A model generated the notes under the pieces. That model saw nothing but the letters and a program-made list of their open reading frames with translations. It had not been told where the DNA came from and made no database searches. Shown here one piece after another: positions 36,501 through 44,787 of a DNA stretch of 64,000 bases. This stretch comes from Paracentrotus lividus. Lineage: Eukaryota; Echinodermata; Echinoidea; Camarodonta; Echinidae. Positions within the stretch are counted from its first letter, which is position 1, and each line of letters starts with the position of its first letter. The position numbers and the translations under genes were made by a program. The stretch covers positions 17,659,570 to 17,723,569 of the forward strand of contig CALNVZ010003426.1 of assembly GCA_940671915.1 (NCBI GenBank), given 5' to 3'.

Positions 36501-39500
36501 TGCTGGTCAGTTCGCTCTCGCTCTACATGTTATTTTTGAAAATTAACAATAAAAGCCACTGATTTTACTTATTTTTTGGGGTGGGAAAAAAAATATTAGA
36601 ATTCTGAATTGAATTAGGTGAATATCATGCCTGCACTACTTACTGTTGTGACTTCTCCTACTCTGAGGTTGATTGGTTCATCTTCATAGTTGAAGTTATC
36701 TGAATCAGATGCCTGGAAGCCAGGGGGCTCGTAGTCCATGGGGGTCACTGGAAAAGAATTGGTTACAAGGCATAAATAAGGTGATAACAAGAAAGGAAAA
36801 AAAAAAAACTCAATACAAGACAATTAGATTATGATAATTCTAAGCAATTGTTTTTGTGAGTTCACTGTAAGGAGAAAAAGAAATATTGATAAAAATTAAA
36901 AACTGCAGACAAACATAAAATCATTCAGAATAAAAGGAAAATATGATTTATAGCCCATAGATGAATACAGTACAATTTACAATTGCGTACACGTATGATC
37001 AATTTCTAAAGCACATAGAGCCAAGTTGATGGAATATTCATGCACTTTACAAGCATAATTCACTGTTACTAATTATAATCATGATGATGCCACTTGTATG
37101 CATTCATACCATCATCATAGTAGAGTAGCTTCATTGTCATCATGACATCATCTGGGAGAAGTTTCAGGGACTGGGTCAGTACAAGGATGGTCCTAAGAAG
37201 CTGAAGAGTTGCTCTCTTGGTCTGGGCCTCTGTGTGTGCTCCGGTAATCTTCTCTTCATTCCTGTAGGGTAATAGATATATAGCTCAGGCAAAAATTATT
37301 ATATCATTTTTAATAAGGGTTTCACTATTTGCATCTTTGGAATGAAATCCAAGACAGGATGCAGAAACATAACGATAAGCCAGTCAACAAGGTGAACTCT
37401 TTGAATTATTGAAGCAAGAATGGGCTGCAATGACTAACCCAAATAAACCCTTTATGAAAAATAGCTTGGTCTAATAATCTTTTTCCCCCAAGCTGTACAA
37501 TAGAAGGCTATGTTAGTACTAGTATGGTCCTAAGAAGCTGAAGAGTTGCTCTCTTAGTCTGGGCTTCTGTGTGTGCTCCGGTGATCTTCTCTTCATTCCT
37601 TAACAAAAAGATTAATACTACAGATGAACAATTGTACCACAAGTAGCAAAATAAACATGCATTTTAGAGGGTAATTTACATGTTGCTCTATTGCTATCTT
37701 TTTAGCTTGTAAGTGGTTATCTACCATGGGGAGTATGGCATTTGTCTAAAAATATGCCATCTAAAGAATGAAATAATATATAACTTTTGAGTGAAAATGT
37801 TCATTCACTCTATTCGCTGTTATTTTTGCGCCGTTAATTTTTCCCTTTTAGCCACCTCAAAACATATTCATGGGTTCTTAAATTTGCACTAAATTTACAT
37901 ACAAACACATTTGAACCCATTCAAAACATGCATAAGAAAGCATGTTCGTATATTCGCACGTTTTTAAATTTACAATCGCGATCTTTGCGCGAAAGCGACA
38001 AAAAATTCATGTGTACACCGCAAATATTTCCACGGGTAAAGTACTTAATATCCTCATCACAAGCATAGAGGAAGATTCATAAGAACAAAAAGAATTTAAA
38101 TACATGTACAAGGTTTGAATAGACGTTGTTCTTGTCTAAAGGGTGAAGATATGTTTAATCTGTACTAACCTGTAGATATCTACATCAGGTCCATTCTTGT
38201 TATAGTTGAACTTGAATGTGTATGTCTCGATAGCAGTCTGCGTGATAAACAAGACATTCAATCATAAATGAAGTGCAAAAAAAAACTGACAGAGTATCAT
38301 TTCTGAAAACGTACCGTCATACATGTATAAGCCCAGCAAACACAAAACGTTTTCAGAACGTTTTAAAAACGTTTTATTCAGGTCCCGTAGGTCCTCGTCT
38401 GACATGAACGTTTAAAAACGTTTAATATAACGTCCAAGTTGGACTTTCAATTTGTGAAAAAACAATGGTTCCAAAAAGAACGTTTTTTAAACGTTCTTTG
38501 GACGTTACAAAATGGAACGTTTAATCAAAACGTTCACAAACGTTTTATTTGGAACCTTATAACTGAAATATTTTATTGAACGTTAATGAACGTTTTTAAA
38601 CGCCAAATAGGACTTTACAAATGAGTGGTAATTTGCATATAATACGTTGGACATATGGAAATAAACGTTTTAATGATTTTTTCTATTTAGCAGTAATTAA
38701 TTCATGCTTTGGTGTTTCGTTTTATTGTAATATTGTTTCTGAACACAACATAAGATTAAAAACACTCATTCAGTATTGGAATGTACTAACATAACAAAAG
38801 AAGTAATAACTAACCATTCAAAACGATACTTTCAATAAACTATAAATTTACTGGAGCAATATATAGAGTTAAATCCAAATGAATCCACTCAAGTCTGCCC
38901 TTTAAGCATGATTTTGATTGGAGGACACTTCACTCTTAAGTGCCATTCCACAATTTGGCCAAGAGCTTGAGGTGCAAATAATAACATATTTTTATTTTAT
39001 TACATTGTTTACATAAGTTTTAATAGGTTCTCCAAACGTTCCTATAGACATTTTTAAAACGTTTTCTGAACGTTCCAAAGGTTTTCTGGACGTCCGCAGA
39101 ACGTTTTTTGGAACGTTTTAAAGGTTTTCTGGACGTCCGCAGAACGTCCATGGAACGTTCCAAAGGTTTTTAAAGGATTTCTGGACGTCCGTAGAACTCC
39201 ACAGAACGTTGTAAAAGGTTTTGACTTTTATAAGGTTCCAAAGGTTTTTCTACAGGTCCTTAAAATTTTTCGAAAGTTCTTTTGGGGTTTTTAAATGTTA
39301 GAAAACGTTTTCTAAACGTCATTTGGAACGTTTTATTAACGTTCCAAAACCCACAAAAGGACGTTTTTCTAAACGTTTTGGAAACAAAACGTCCATAGAA
39401 CGAACTTGGAACGTTCTTAAAACGTTCAGAGAACGTCCAATTGTTAGCTGGGAGGATAGTAACAATGTACTGGGTTATTCATATATTATTTACATTACAA

Positions 39501-42500
39501 CTTCATTGATAGGTCTTGCGACAGAATAATCATTTTCTTACCTACATCTATGTTTACAAGAGAACAAGCAAATTATTCAATCCACAATGCATCAAATTTA
39601 TCAATTATCAAAATATATGCATTACGTCAATCCCTCGTTTGCAAGCAGACCTGATCTCACCCTCCGTATTCAGGTACCATACCCCCGTATAAAAAATCCT
39701 CGTTTGAAACTATTTCCAAGCACTATCTACCCTGCATGGCCAGATAATCCCTGTTATCAAACTTTACAACTCCACAGGCCAGCTTGAGCGTTGAGCCAGG
39801 GGTAAAAGATAAACAACAGCTGGGATGTTACGTAATAGTAGCTCTGCCTATGAGTAGGCCCTTCAAAATAAAATGATTGTATTTGATATATTTCAAGTTT
39901 TCACAGGCATATTATATTTAGAAATCAATTGTTAATTCGTTTTCAATTTCAAACGAAGAAAATCGACCTCGGAATAAGGAAAGTACAAGAATAAAAAACT
40001 AATAGAAATGTATCGATACAGACATCTTGATCGTTTAATGTAAACAATGTTGGCCCCCAGCTGTGACCTTGGGTGACCACTGTTTGGACCGAGGTCAAGG
40101 AACAGATGTTTTTTAGATAGACATCTGGTTGAGGTGTTTGTCACACCAGGGTCTCCTCTCACGTCCCTGGTCACACTTAATTGGAAAAGAGAACTAATAG
40201 AGTTGCAAGAAGGGGTATACTGTCCTCAAACGGACTGCGTTCGTCATGGAAAGTAGATTAAATGTTTATTTAACAAACAAATTTGAATGGTGTCCTCATA
40301 ATACTCACGTTAGGGTCGCTTGGATCTGTGTACATCTATTTTTTTAAAACAAGAGAATAGTGTGAATTATTCATTACAGCTTTATTCTTAAAAGTTCAAG
40401 CTTTCAATTGTAAATAGACTGGGCTTGATGCAGCTTACATGTACCATCATCTGGTATACATTGTTGCTTACACCTGAACTCCAAACCCCCATGTTTTTTT
40501 TGTTTTTTTGTTTGTTTTTTTTTAATTGTAAACCGATACACGTACAATGTACATGTATACAAACAATTATAAGCAGAAAAAAAAAAAAAAAGCTCAAAAT
40601 TTTATTGTCCGAATCAGATTTTCTTTTTTGCCCTTGTCCCATGGGCTTGGCAGCCGCTGAGCAGCGCCAGATGGATATTGCTCTATCCCCCTCTTGTTGA
40701 ACGCCAAACAGGGAAGCAACAACTACCATTTTTAACGTCTTTGGTATGACGCGGCCGGGGATCGAACCCACAACCTCCCGATTATGAGGCGGACGCTCTA
40801 TCCACTGTACACAAGTATACACTTGTGTACATACATGTCACTGGAATTAATGAATATATAACTCTCCTTAACTATGTACTGCTTATTAAACTCCCTGCTC
40901 CTTGTACACCTCTTACATCCCCTCCTCTTATTCTCTCTATCCTTCTCTCTCTCTCTCTCTCTCTCCACTTTTTCGCCCCCTTTTCCCCTTGTTATATTCC
41001 TCTCTCTTCTCCTCCCCTTTTTCTTTACCTTTTCTTTCTTCAGGGATTTTTTTTTTTTTTCGGTTGTATTACTTGCTCTTTCATTCATTGTCTTATTTAT
41101 AATACTCAACGTAATAAATTTTTGACTTGGGCGTTACTTTTTTTTGTTTACTTTAATTCATGACTGTGCCCTTAACGTTAAGCTGTGTTAATATGGATTT
41201 CTTTATTTTTCTAATTAGACTATGTTTAATTGTTTTTATAATGTTGTTAACTTTTCTTTGAATTTCTCTTGTTATTTGTGCAATAGTATCACCTACATGT
41301 ATATGTATGAATTCACTTATTGTACCTTTTGATGTACCCAAGACATCTATCAGTCTTTGACTGTTTGTCCCTGGCTTTTCATATATGATCAATAAAATCC
41401 TTAAATATATATGGTCATATTCAGACTAAGTGGGAAATTTAGCTGAAATTTTAATTTGGCGCTGTGCCTTTGAAAATGCAAATTAGTATCTGAAATCAAC
41501 ACAAAGGCTTCTTTACAATACAAACAATTATTTAAGTTCAAACATTGTGTGATCCAGCTTTCCTACGCTGAATAATTGAGCAAACAGGAATTTGCACGTA
41601 TGGGACTATGGTGCTTTAAATGCCTCTTATTCTTAATACCAATCACTTTTGTCAGATTTTTTTTGCTTAAAGTAATTTTCATGGACTACTCTAACATGGC
41701 ATATAAATACAGGTAATTTTGATTTAGTTATTTACTTGAAATGTTGAATTTAAGACACTGGTCGTGTCACTCACATTTTGGATGTCGTGTCACTCACGAT
41801 ACATAGAGGTAGACCATTTTCAACAGAGAGGGAATGATTTATAAACACAATAAATGTCAGAGAGGTATACTATTCATATACATATACCAGCACTTATGGT
41901 ACCCTTACAGTTCTACTTGGGCACAAGTCCAACCATTACTCATGATGGTCACAAACCCATGTCTTTTTTCTGTCGTGTCACTCACGCACTGTTTTTTAAT
42001 CATAATTTCCAGGACCAATTGTAAAATTCAAATCCAACTGGTAATGACACATGCCACTCCTACATTATACATAATATGGTAGTCATGATCCATTCATAAT
42101 CTACAAGTGCAAAGATATGCACCCTTCTATCAGTCCAAATGTCGTGTCACTCACGTTTGAATATGACCATATACAAAATTTGTCTACTTTAAATTAAATA
42201 TAATATATTCATTATAATTTTTTACATTAAATTATGAGCTGTGAAATAAAAAGGAACAAAATAATGACTTACCCCAATGACCATGGCCCGTAGCTGAATA
42301 AGATATAATGAGAGATTGAGAAAATGAGAAATCAAAGAATCAACTTGACAAAAACAGAAAGTTGTTTTTAATACTTCTTTAACTGTAAGATATACCATAT
42401 AAGAAAACTTATGTTACAAATATCACTAAAAACATTGCAGTTCAATAACCTCTAAATTATGTTATTATAAATTTTTTAAGGATATATACTTACATATCTT

Positions 42501-43712
42501 TTGTCAAGTGCATCAAAAGCCCCTTTCATCCATTTAATAACCTGGCAGGCTCCTGGGCATGCACTGTCATCCCGTAAAATCTTAAGATTCAGATCTTTGG
42601 AATAAACAACACATGATCAGCATAATATGAAGAATGTCATTCTAAAGAGTACTAAATCCATTTAAGAATCAAATTGAGTTATTAGTTTTTTAATGAAATT
42701 ATGAATTTTGCTAGCCTGAATTTAAGAGCAATTTTAAGAAATGCATTTTCAAAGTTTTTTATACACAAAAATTCTACCCACTGATAGATGTACATGTACA
42801 TGATTTTAAAAAGTTAAAATGCTAATTTAGATCTCTGATTAAAGACAGCAGATCTACACAATACAATGTAGCTTACCCTCAAGAGATCTATCACCGAATG
42901 CATGTTCAGGGAAGATGGTGCGTAGGTATGTGACAGTAGAGACTGCTACAGCCAAGAGCTTCTTGACAAAGATTGCTGACTGCTGCTGAGTCACTTGGTC
43001 TGGAGGGAAAATGGCTGACCACTGGATGATGAGGGGGAGATAGCACAGCAGAAAAGTTGGATGAGAACAAAAATCATCTCAAATATTTTTGGCTGGATTT
43101 GTTTTATTGTATCATTTGAACATATATGAATGCTGCCGAGTCACTTGGTCTGAAGGGAAAATGGCTGACCACTGCGTGTGGGAGGGGGGGGATATATAGA
43201 GTTGCATGAGCACAGCGGAGTAGACAGTAAAAAGCATCTAAAATGTTTGTTGCTCGATTAGTTTTGATGGCAGGGATAATTTGATTGTTTGTCAGTTTTC
43301 TTAAAGGCATAATTGATTGAGTTTACTATGTGTATTTTGAATCAAAAGGTGTAATATAGATATATTTATTAAATTCAATTTAAAAAATAAAAAAATTAAA
43401 TACAACTTAGATTTAAAAACGCAATATGAATCTAGCGTTACATGCATACTGTATCTCAATAGTTTTGGTATTGATTGGAGGTACGGATATTACGACAAAT
43501 GTCCAATAGTAAAAGTAGATAAAAAATTGGTGATACATACTATGTTTAGAATTAAATGCTAGTTCAAACATAAAGTACATCAAATTACTCAAATAGTTGC
43601 TCATACATGTACATGTAGTTACTGTAAATGTAGTATTGCAGATGAAGTTTCATTAATCACTTACCTGCCCAGTCTTTGTCTTAGGTCGCAAGGCGGTAGC
43701 GACTGCCATCAT
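15434..43712 (-). CDS. HORMAD1: HORMA-domain meiotic chromosome axis protein (HORMAD1/2, Hop1, ASY1 family) with PHD finger and winged helix; 18 coding exons
   Basis: Exons in transcript order: 43712-43665, 43021-42877, 42594-42494, 42293-42273, 40335-40309, 38237-38170, 37261-37110, 36747-36644, 35583-35573, 35167-34978, 34410-34326, 33501-33404, 32775-32659, 31759-31530, 19425-19215, 16906-16814, 16267-16214, 15532-15434. The phases agree throughout and give 1854 nt, 617 aa, near Hop1 (605) and ASY1 (596) and longer than human HORMAD1 (394). HORMA spans about residues 18-235 ([53 protein letters not shown]). An acidic linker, a PHD finger (about 341-389) and a winged helix (about 390-470) follow, then a basic tail with [11 protein letters not shown] and QERKRRKSS, resembling the HORMAD1 C-terminus and a possible closure motif or NLS. 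The family organises the meiotic axis and controls double-strand breaks. An in-frame TAA lies 9 nt upstream of the start. The 12.1-kb intron between exons 14 and 15 holds the right arm of the inverted duplication. The symbol is by similarity; orthology to HORMAD1 versus HORMAD2 is unresolved. Confidence 0.94.
16642..16685. repeat. Perfect 44-bp palindrome
   Basis: AAGGGTGACTAAAGTTAG followed by TAGG is mirrored without spacer or mismatch around AGG|CCT. It lies in HORMAD intron 16. The right-arm mirror (about 29023-29066) has lost one base. Confidence 0.9.
16712..16787 (-). pseudogene. Partial duplicate of the 3' half of HORMAD exon 16
   Basis: On the minus strand it encodes [20 protein letters not shown] then PMQIE, parallel to [23 protein letters not shown] of the real exon, and it is followed by a donor-like GTATAT. 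Only about 27 nt separate it from the real exon's donor and no acceptor is visible, so it is unlikely to be spliced as an exon. Confidence 0.6.
17852..18790. mobile_element. TIR element of about 940 bp in HORMAD intron 15
   Basis: The ends GCAGAGCTGCCAACC and GGTTGGCAGCTCTGC are perfect 15-bp inverted repeats. The flanks suggest a GCTGC duplication. The interior has a GC-rich block (about 18410-18560) and TTCTTACGCGGTAAGAATTT motifs. No transposase frame is present. Confidence 0.65.
19215..19425 (-). CDS. HORMAD1: HORMAD exon 15, charged linker after the winged helix
   Basis: It encodes [20 protein letters not shown] and a lysine-rich stretch ending [11 protein letters not shown] before donor GTATGT (19214-19209). 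The first nucleotide completes the Arg codon opened by exon 14, which links the left arm to the exons beyond 31.5 kb. Its mirror copy in the right arm is 203 nt rather than 211 and is frame-broken. Confidence 0.9.
19605..19775. mobile_element. Small MITE with CCAAAAGAT..AAGCCGC ends
   Basis: CCAAAAGATAAAGCCGCGGC near 19607 is mirrored by GCTGCGGCTTGATCTTTTGA near 19748-19767. It is about 165 bp and contains GCCGC-rich sequence. Confidence 0.5.
19845..20829. mobile_element. GACC-rich repeat element, copy A
   Basis: It begins ATGAATCCTCGACCGCGCAC and TTATGCCTCCGCCATTGCC and ends GGCGGAGGCATAA, giving a TTATGCCTCCGCC inverted end. The body is a tandem of about 120-150 bp units, each with GTGACCTTTGACC(TTTGACC) and a TCAAACGGTTCTTAAGTTAT-type block. 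Before the end is a GGAC microsatellite (20745-20778). Confidence 0.75.
21424..22762. mobile_element. GACC-rich repeat element, copy B
   Basis: It has the same ends as copy A (ATGAATCTTCGACCGCGCAC; GGCGGAGGCATAA) but more internal units, with TGACCTTTGACC near 22123, 22269 and 22557. The GGAC tract is at about 22685-22710. It has the same orientation as copy A. Confidence 0.75.
22876..22900. other. Assembly gap of exactly 25 N
   Basis: 25 undetermined bases lie in the roughly 120-bp spacer between the inverted arms, next to a poly-T/CTTT tract on the left and C-rich then poly-A/GAAA on the right. A fixed 25-N gap is typical of automated gap-filling output. Confidence 0.98.
26316..26518 (+). 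pseudogene. Broken mirror copy of HORMAD exon 15
   Basis: It is 203 nt against 211 in the intact exon; the indels shift the frame several times. The splice signals (TTCAG, GTATGT) are still recognisable. It lies antisense to the gene, inside its own intron 14. Confidence 0.85.
28806..28895 (+). pseudogene. Broken mirror copy of HORMAD exon 16
   Basis: It is 90 nt against 93, with internal changes around the GAGAG and GCTGCG positions. The donor GTATGT is retained. The adjoining partial duplicate of the exon's 3' half is mirrored as well (about 28920-29001). Confidence 0.8.
29421..29474 (+). pseudogene. Broken mirror copy of HORMAD exon 17
   Basis: It has the same 54-nt length as the intact exon, but an early inserted A and later compensating loss shift the middle of the frame. 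GTAAGT follows. Confidence 0.8.
30151..30248 (+). pseudogene. Broken mirror copy of HORMAD exon 18
   Basis: It is 98 nt against 99. The beginning reads AACAGCTTTGAG where the intact exon has AAACATGACTTTGAG. It is followed by the mirrored 110-bp array. Confidence 0.8.
31530..31759 (-). CDS. HORMAD1: HORMAD exon 14, winged-helix domain
   Basis: It encodes [20 protein letters not shown] followed by [20 protein letters not shown], then [20 protein letters not shown] and [16 protein letters not shown]. The order helix, [10 protein letters not shown] turn, second helix, then the wing-like LEKEGYC is typical of a winged helix-turn-helix. The acceptor is preceded by an unusually long CT-rich tract (about 31760-31930 on this strand). 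It ends in phase 2 (AG) and joins exon 15 at 19425 to make Arg. Confidence 0.88.
31945..32652 (-). mobile_element. piggyBac-like non-autonomous element, copy 1 (far end degenerate)
   Basis: On the minus strand it starts TTAACCCTAATACTCTGG at 32652, then a poly-G/C hairpin and TCGACATTTTT. It runs to CGGCCGAGATCTT near 31950, where it diverges from the complete copy. The complete copy at 55476-56248 shows the paired end. Confidence 0.7.
32659..33501 (-). CDS. HORMAD1: HORMAD exons 12-13, PHD finger
   Basis: Exon 12 (33501-33404) ends CPCGCNE; exon 13 (32775-32659) continues [20 protein letters not shown] and later HYCNQCGK. The C-x-C-x(n)-C-x2-C-x4-H-x2-C-x(n)-C-x2-C spacing is a complete PHD zinc-binding set. 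The motif resembles the Hop1/ASY1 and SET3/MLL5-like class. A TTAA-flanked transposon lies immediately after the exon 13 donor (GTAAGA then TTAA at 32652-32649). Confidence 0.92.
35400..35450. repeat. C-, T- and CT-rich low-complexity tract
   Basis: Runs of C and T followed by CTCTCTC lie in the intron just upstream (transcript sense) of HORMAD exon 10. Similar poly-C runs occur at 32965-32990 and 34106-34126. Confidence 0.6.
35573..35583 (-). CDS. HORMAD1: HORMAD exon 9, 11-nt microexon
   Basis: It reads CCCTTCCACAC between TTTTCAG and GTAAGT. It supplies PFHT, which completes GEVTT-PFHT-VKLRITT and aligns with the STPFHIFKVKVTT block of human HORMAD1. Skipping it would shift the frame, so it should be constitutive. 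Such a short exon is easily missed by gene predictors. Confidence 0.88.
37110..37261 (-). CDS. HORMAD1: HORMAD exon 7, HORMA core
   Basis: It encodes [20 protein letters not shown] onward to [16 protein letters not shown], the helix and strand core preceding the DYEPPGF safety-belt segment. The donor is GTATGA. A partial copy of this exon lies upstream in the same intron at 37513-37600, with a TA-flanked MITE between the two. Confidence 0.93.
37281..37497. mobile_element. TA-flanked mariner-like MITE, copy 1
   Basis: The ends are related to ACAGCTTGGGCAAAAATTAT (left end degraded; right end CCCCCAAGCTGT). It matches the 49640-49869 copy. It lies exactly between HORMAD exon 7 and the partial copy of that exon. 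Confidence 0.6.
37513..37600 (-). pseudogene. Partial copy of HORMAD exon 7 with synonymous differences only
   Basis: On the minus strand an AG acceptor (TTTTTGTTAAG) precedes GAATGAAGAGAAG. 29 codons match exon 7 with seven substitutions, all synonymous, then TAG follows in frame. There is no clear donor. It could be a poison or alternative terminal exon, or a decayed duplicate. Confidence 0.65.
38332..39452. mobile_element. TIR element built of AACGTTTT-type motifs
   Basis: The ends CCCAGCAAACA and TGTTAGCTGGG are imperfect TIRs. Dozens of AACGTT-containing motifs fill both arms in inverted orientation, with an AT-rich core (38640-39000). It is about 1.1 kb, in HORMAD intron 5. Confidence 0.7.
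39605..40250. repeat. Dispersed repeat of about 650 bp, copy 2
   Basis: It matches 9990-10640 in the same orientation and lies in HORMAD intron 5, upstream (in plus coordinates) of exon 5. Confidence 0.65.
40575..40822 (-). mobile_element. tRNA-derived SINE with a Met-tRNA-like head
   Basis: The minus strand has GTGGATAGAGCGTCCGCC, an anticodon-type loop CTCATAA, and a B box GGTTCGATCCCCG. It then runs to a poly-A/T-rich end near 40580. It differs from the SINE at 5350/11806. Confidence 0.75.
40930..41060. repeat. CT-rich low-complexity tract
   Basis: CTCTCTCT repeats and poly-T runs create open frames in all phases. No gene is supported. Confidence 0.8.
41409..42172. mobile_element. TIR element with GTCGTGTCACTCAC motif array
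   Basis: Perfect 15-bp TIRs ATATGGTCATATTCA (41409-41423; mirrored 42158-42172). The motif GTGTCACTCAC occurs near 41764, 41786, 41972 and 42144. The block GCTGTGCCTTTGAAAATGCA and the following 70 bp are shared with the 3326-5055 element. Confidence 0.75.
42273..42293 (-). CDS. HORMAD1: HORMAD exon 4, 21-nt microexon
   Basis: It encodes LRAMVIG between an acceptor CAG (42296-42294) and a donor GTAAGT (42272-42267). It aligns with YLRMVVLAVY of human HORMAD1, with the preceding Tyr in exon 3 and the following MYTDP in the 27-nt exon 5. Exon 5 (40335-40309) is also a microexon. Both keep phase 0. Confidence 0.9.
43123..43260 (-). pseudogene. Partial tandem duplicate of HORMAD exon 2 acceptor half
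   Basis: On the minus strand it reads CGCAG then [13 protein letters not shown], parallel to [13 protein letters not shown] of exon 2, before diverging. About 80 bp of upstream intron is duplicated too. It has two amino acid changes and no donor. Confidence 0.65.
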
Positions 43713-44615
43713 TCTACATTAGAGACAAAATAGTAATCAATAGTATATTGTTTTATACAGACATTTGCATACATAGCATGATCCAACTTTAATTTGACTT
43801 GGAAGAAATTTAATAAACAACAAGATCTAAATTTTTTTGTGTTTTTAGACTATGAAATACAAGTAAGAGGTCAGTGACGCTATCAAAATTGTCAGTCAAT
43901 CAGAAAAACAGGAAATTGGCTTCCAAGTTTTGGCAAATGGTCTTGTGTGACTATGATGTGCTGGTCTCAACTTCAACCAAATGTATGATTAATTTGGTCA
44001 TGACATGAAGAATAATTATTATCGTTAAATAATCAAAATTGAAAATCGTTCTAGGTCTTCATTACCACATGCTGTTTTAGTTTTAGTAATATATGAATTA
44101 AATATGACTAAGTTATTTTTTTTGTGTAGACCTATGTGTAATACAGGCGGGTCATACAGGCTCACATGGTCGATGAGCACTGCATGCAAGAATAGTTCCA
44201 CATCTTAGTTAGATCTTCAATAGGTTTTACCTATTGTTCATCTATATCTAGATCTATGTCTGTCATAGATCTAAATGCAATGCCTTCTTTATATTTGCTC
44301 TGTGATATGAGGAATAATCAATGATAGATAGGGTCTTGTTCTTCTCTGGATCAAGATCTAGACTAGACTAGATCTAGTCTATTCAAGAAATATCTTCAAA
44401 CAACAAATTAGTCTATGTGAAAGCATCTGCTGTGGTTTTGGACAAAGATCTAGACTAGACTCAGTCTAGGCCTAGACTCTAGACCTCTGTTAAATTTGGC
44501 CTTGGCATGACTTTGTTAGTCAAACAAAGTGGTCTCTCCTAATATTTCATGATAAATAAATCATGCTGTTTGAAGTTCATATAATCTCAAGCAATCTTAC
44601 TCAACTCCGATTCCA

Positions 44616-44766
44616 GGTAGGGTATGGAAAGTGGACAAACGCTGGACAAACGCTGGACAGACAAGTGTACGGATATCGGCCGGACTTGCAAAAAATGGAT
44701 TTAACAAAGTTAAAAAGTGCTAAAAAAAAACCTTCCGAATATAGATTCTTTCACAACACTGACGTG
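44616..44766 (+). other. Unassigned open segment with exon-like boundaries
   Basis: It is a continuous frame (GYGKWTNAGQTLDRQVYGYR then PDLQKMDLTKLKSAKKK) between TTCCAG and GTGAGT. I do not recognise it. The composition is not clearly coding and no partner exon was found. Confidence 0.15.
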
Positions 44767-44787
44767 AGTGATGATACACTCAGAGCT

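Noticed and set aside
40740..40822. Methionine tRNA gene
   Set aside because: The acceptor stem does not pair and the segment continues into a SINE body.
40825..41163. Several overlapping Leu/Phe/Ser-rich frames as membrane proteins
   Set aside because: All arise from a CT-rich low-complexity tract.
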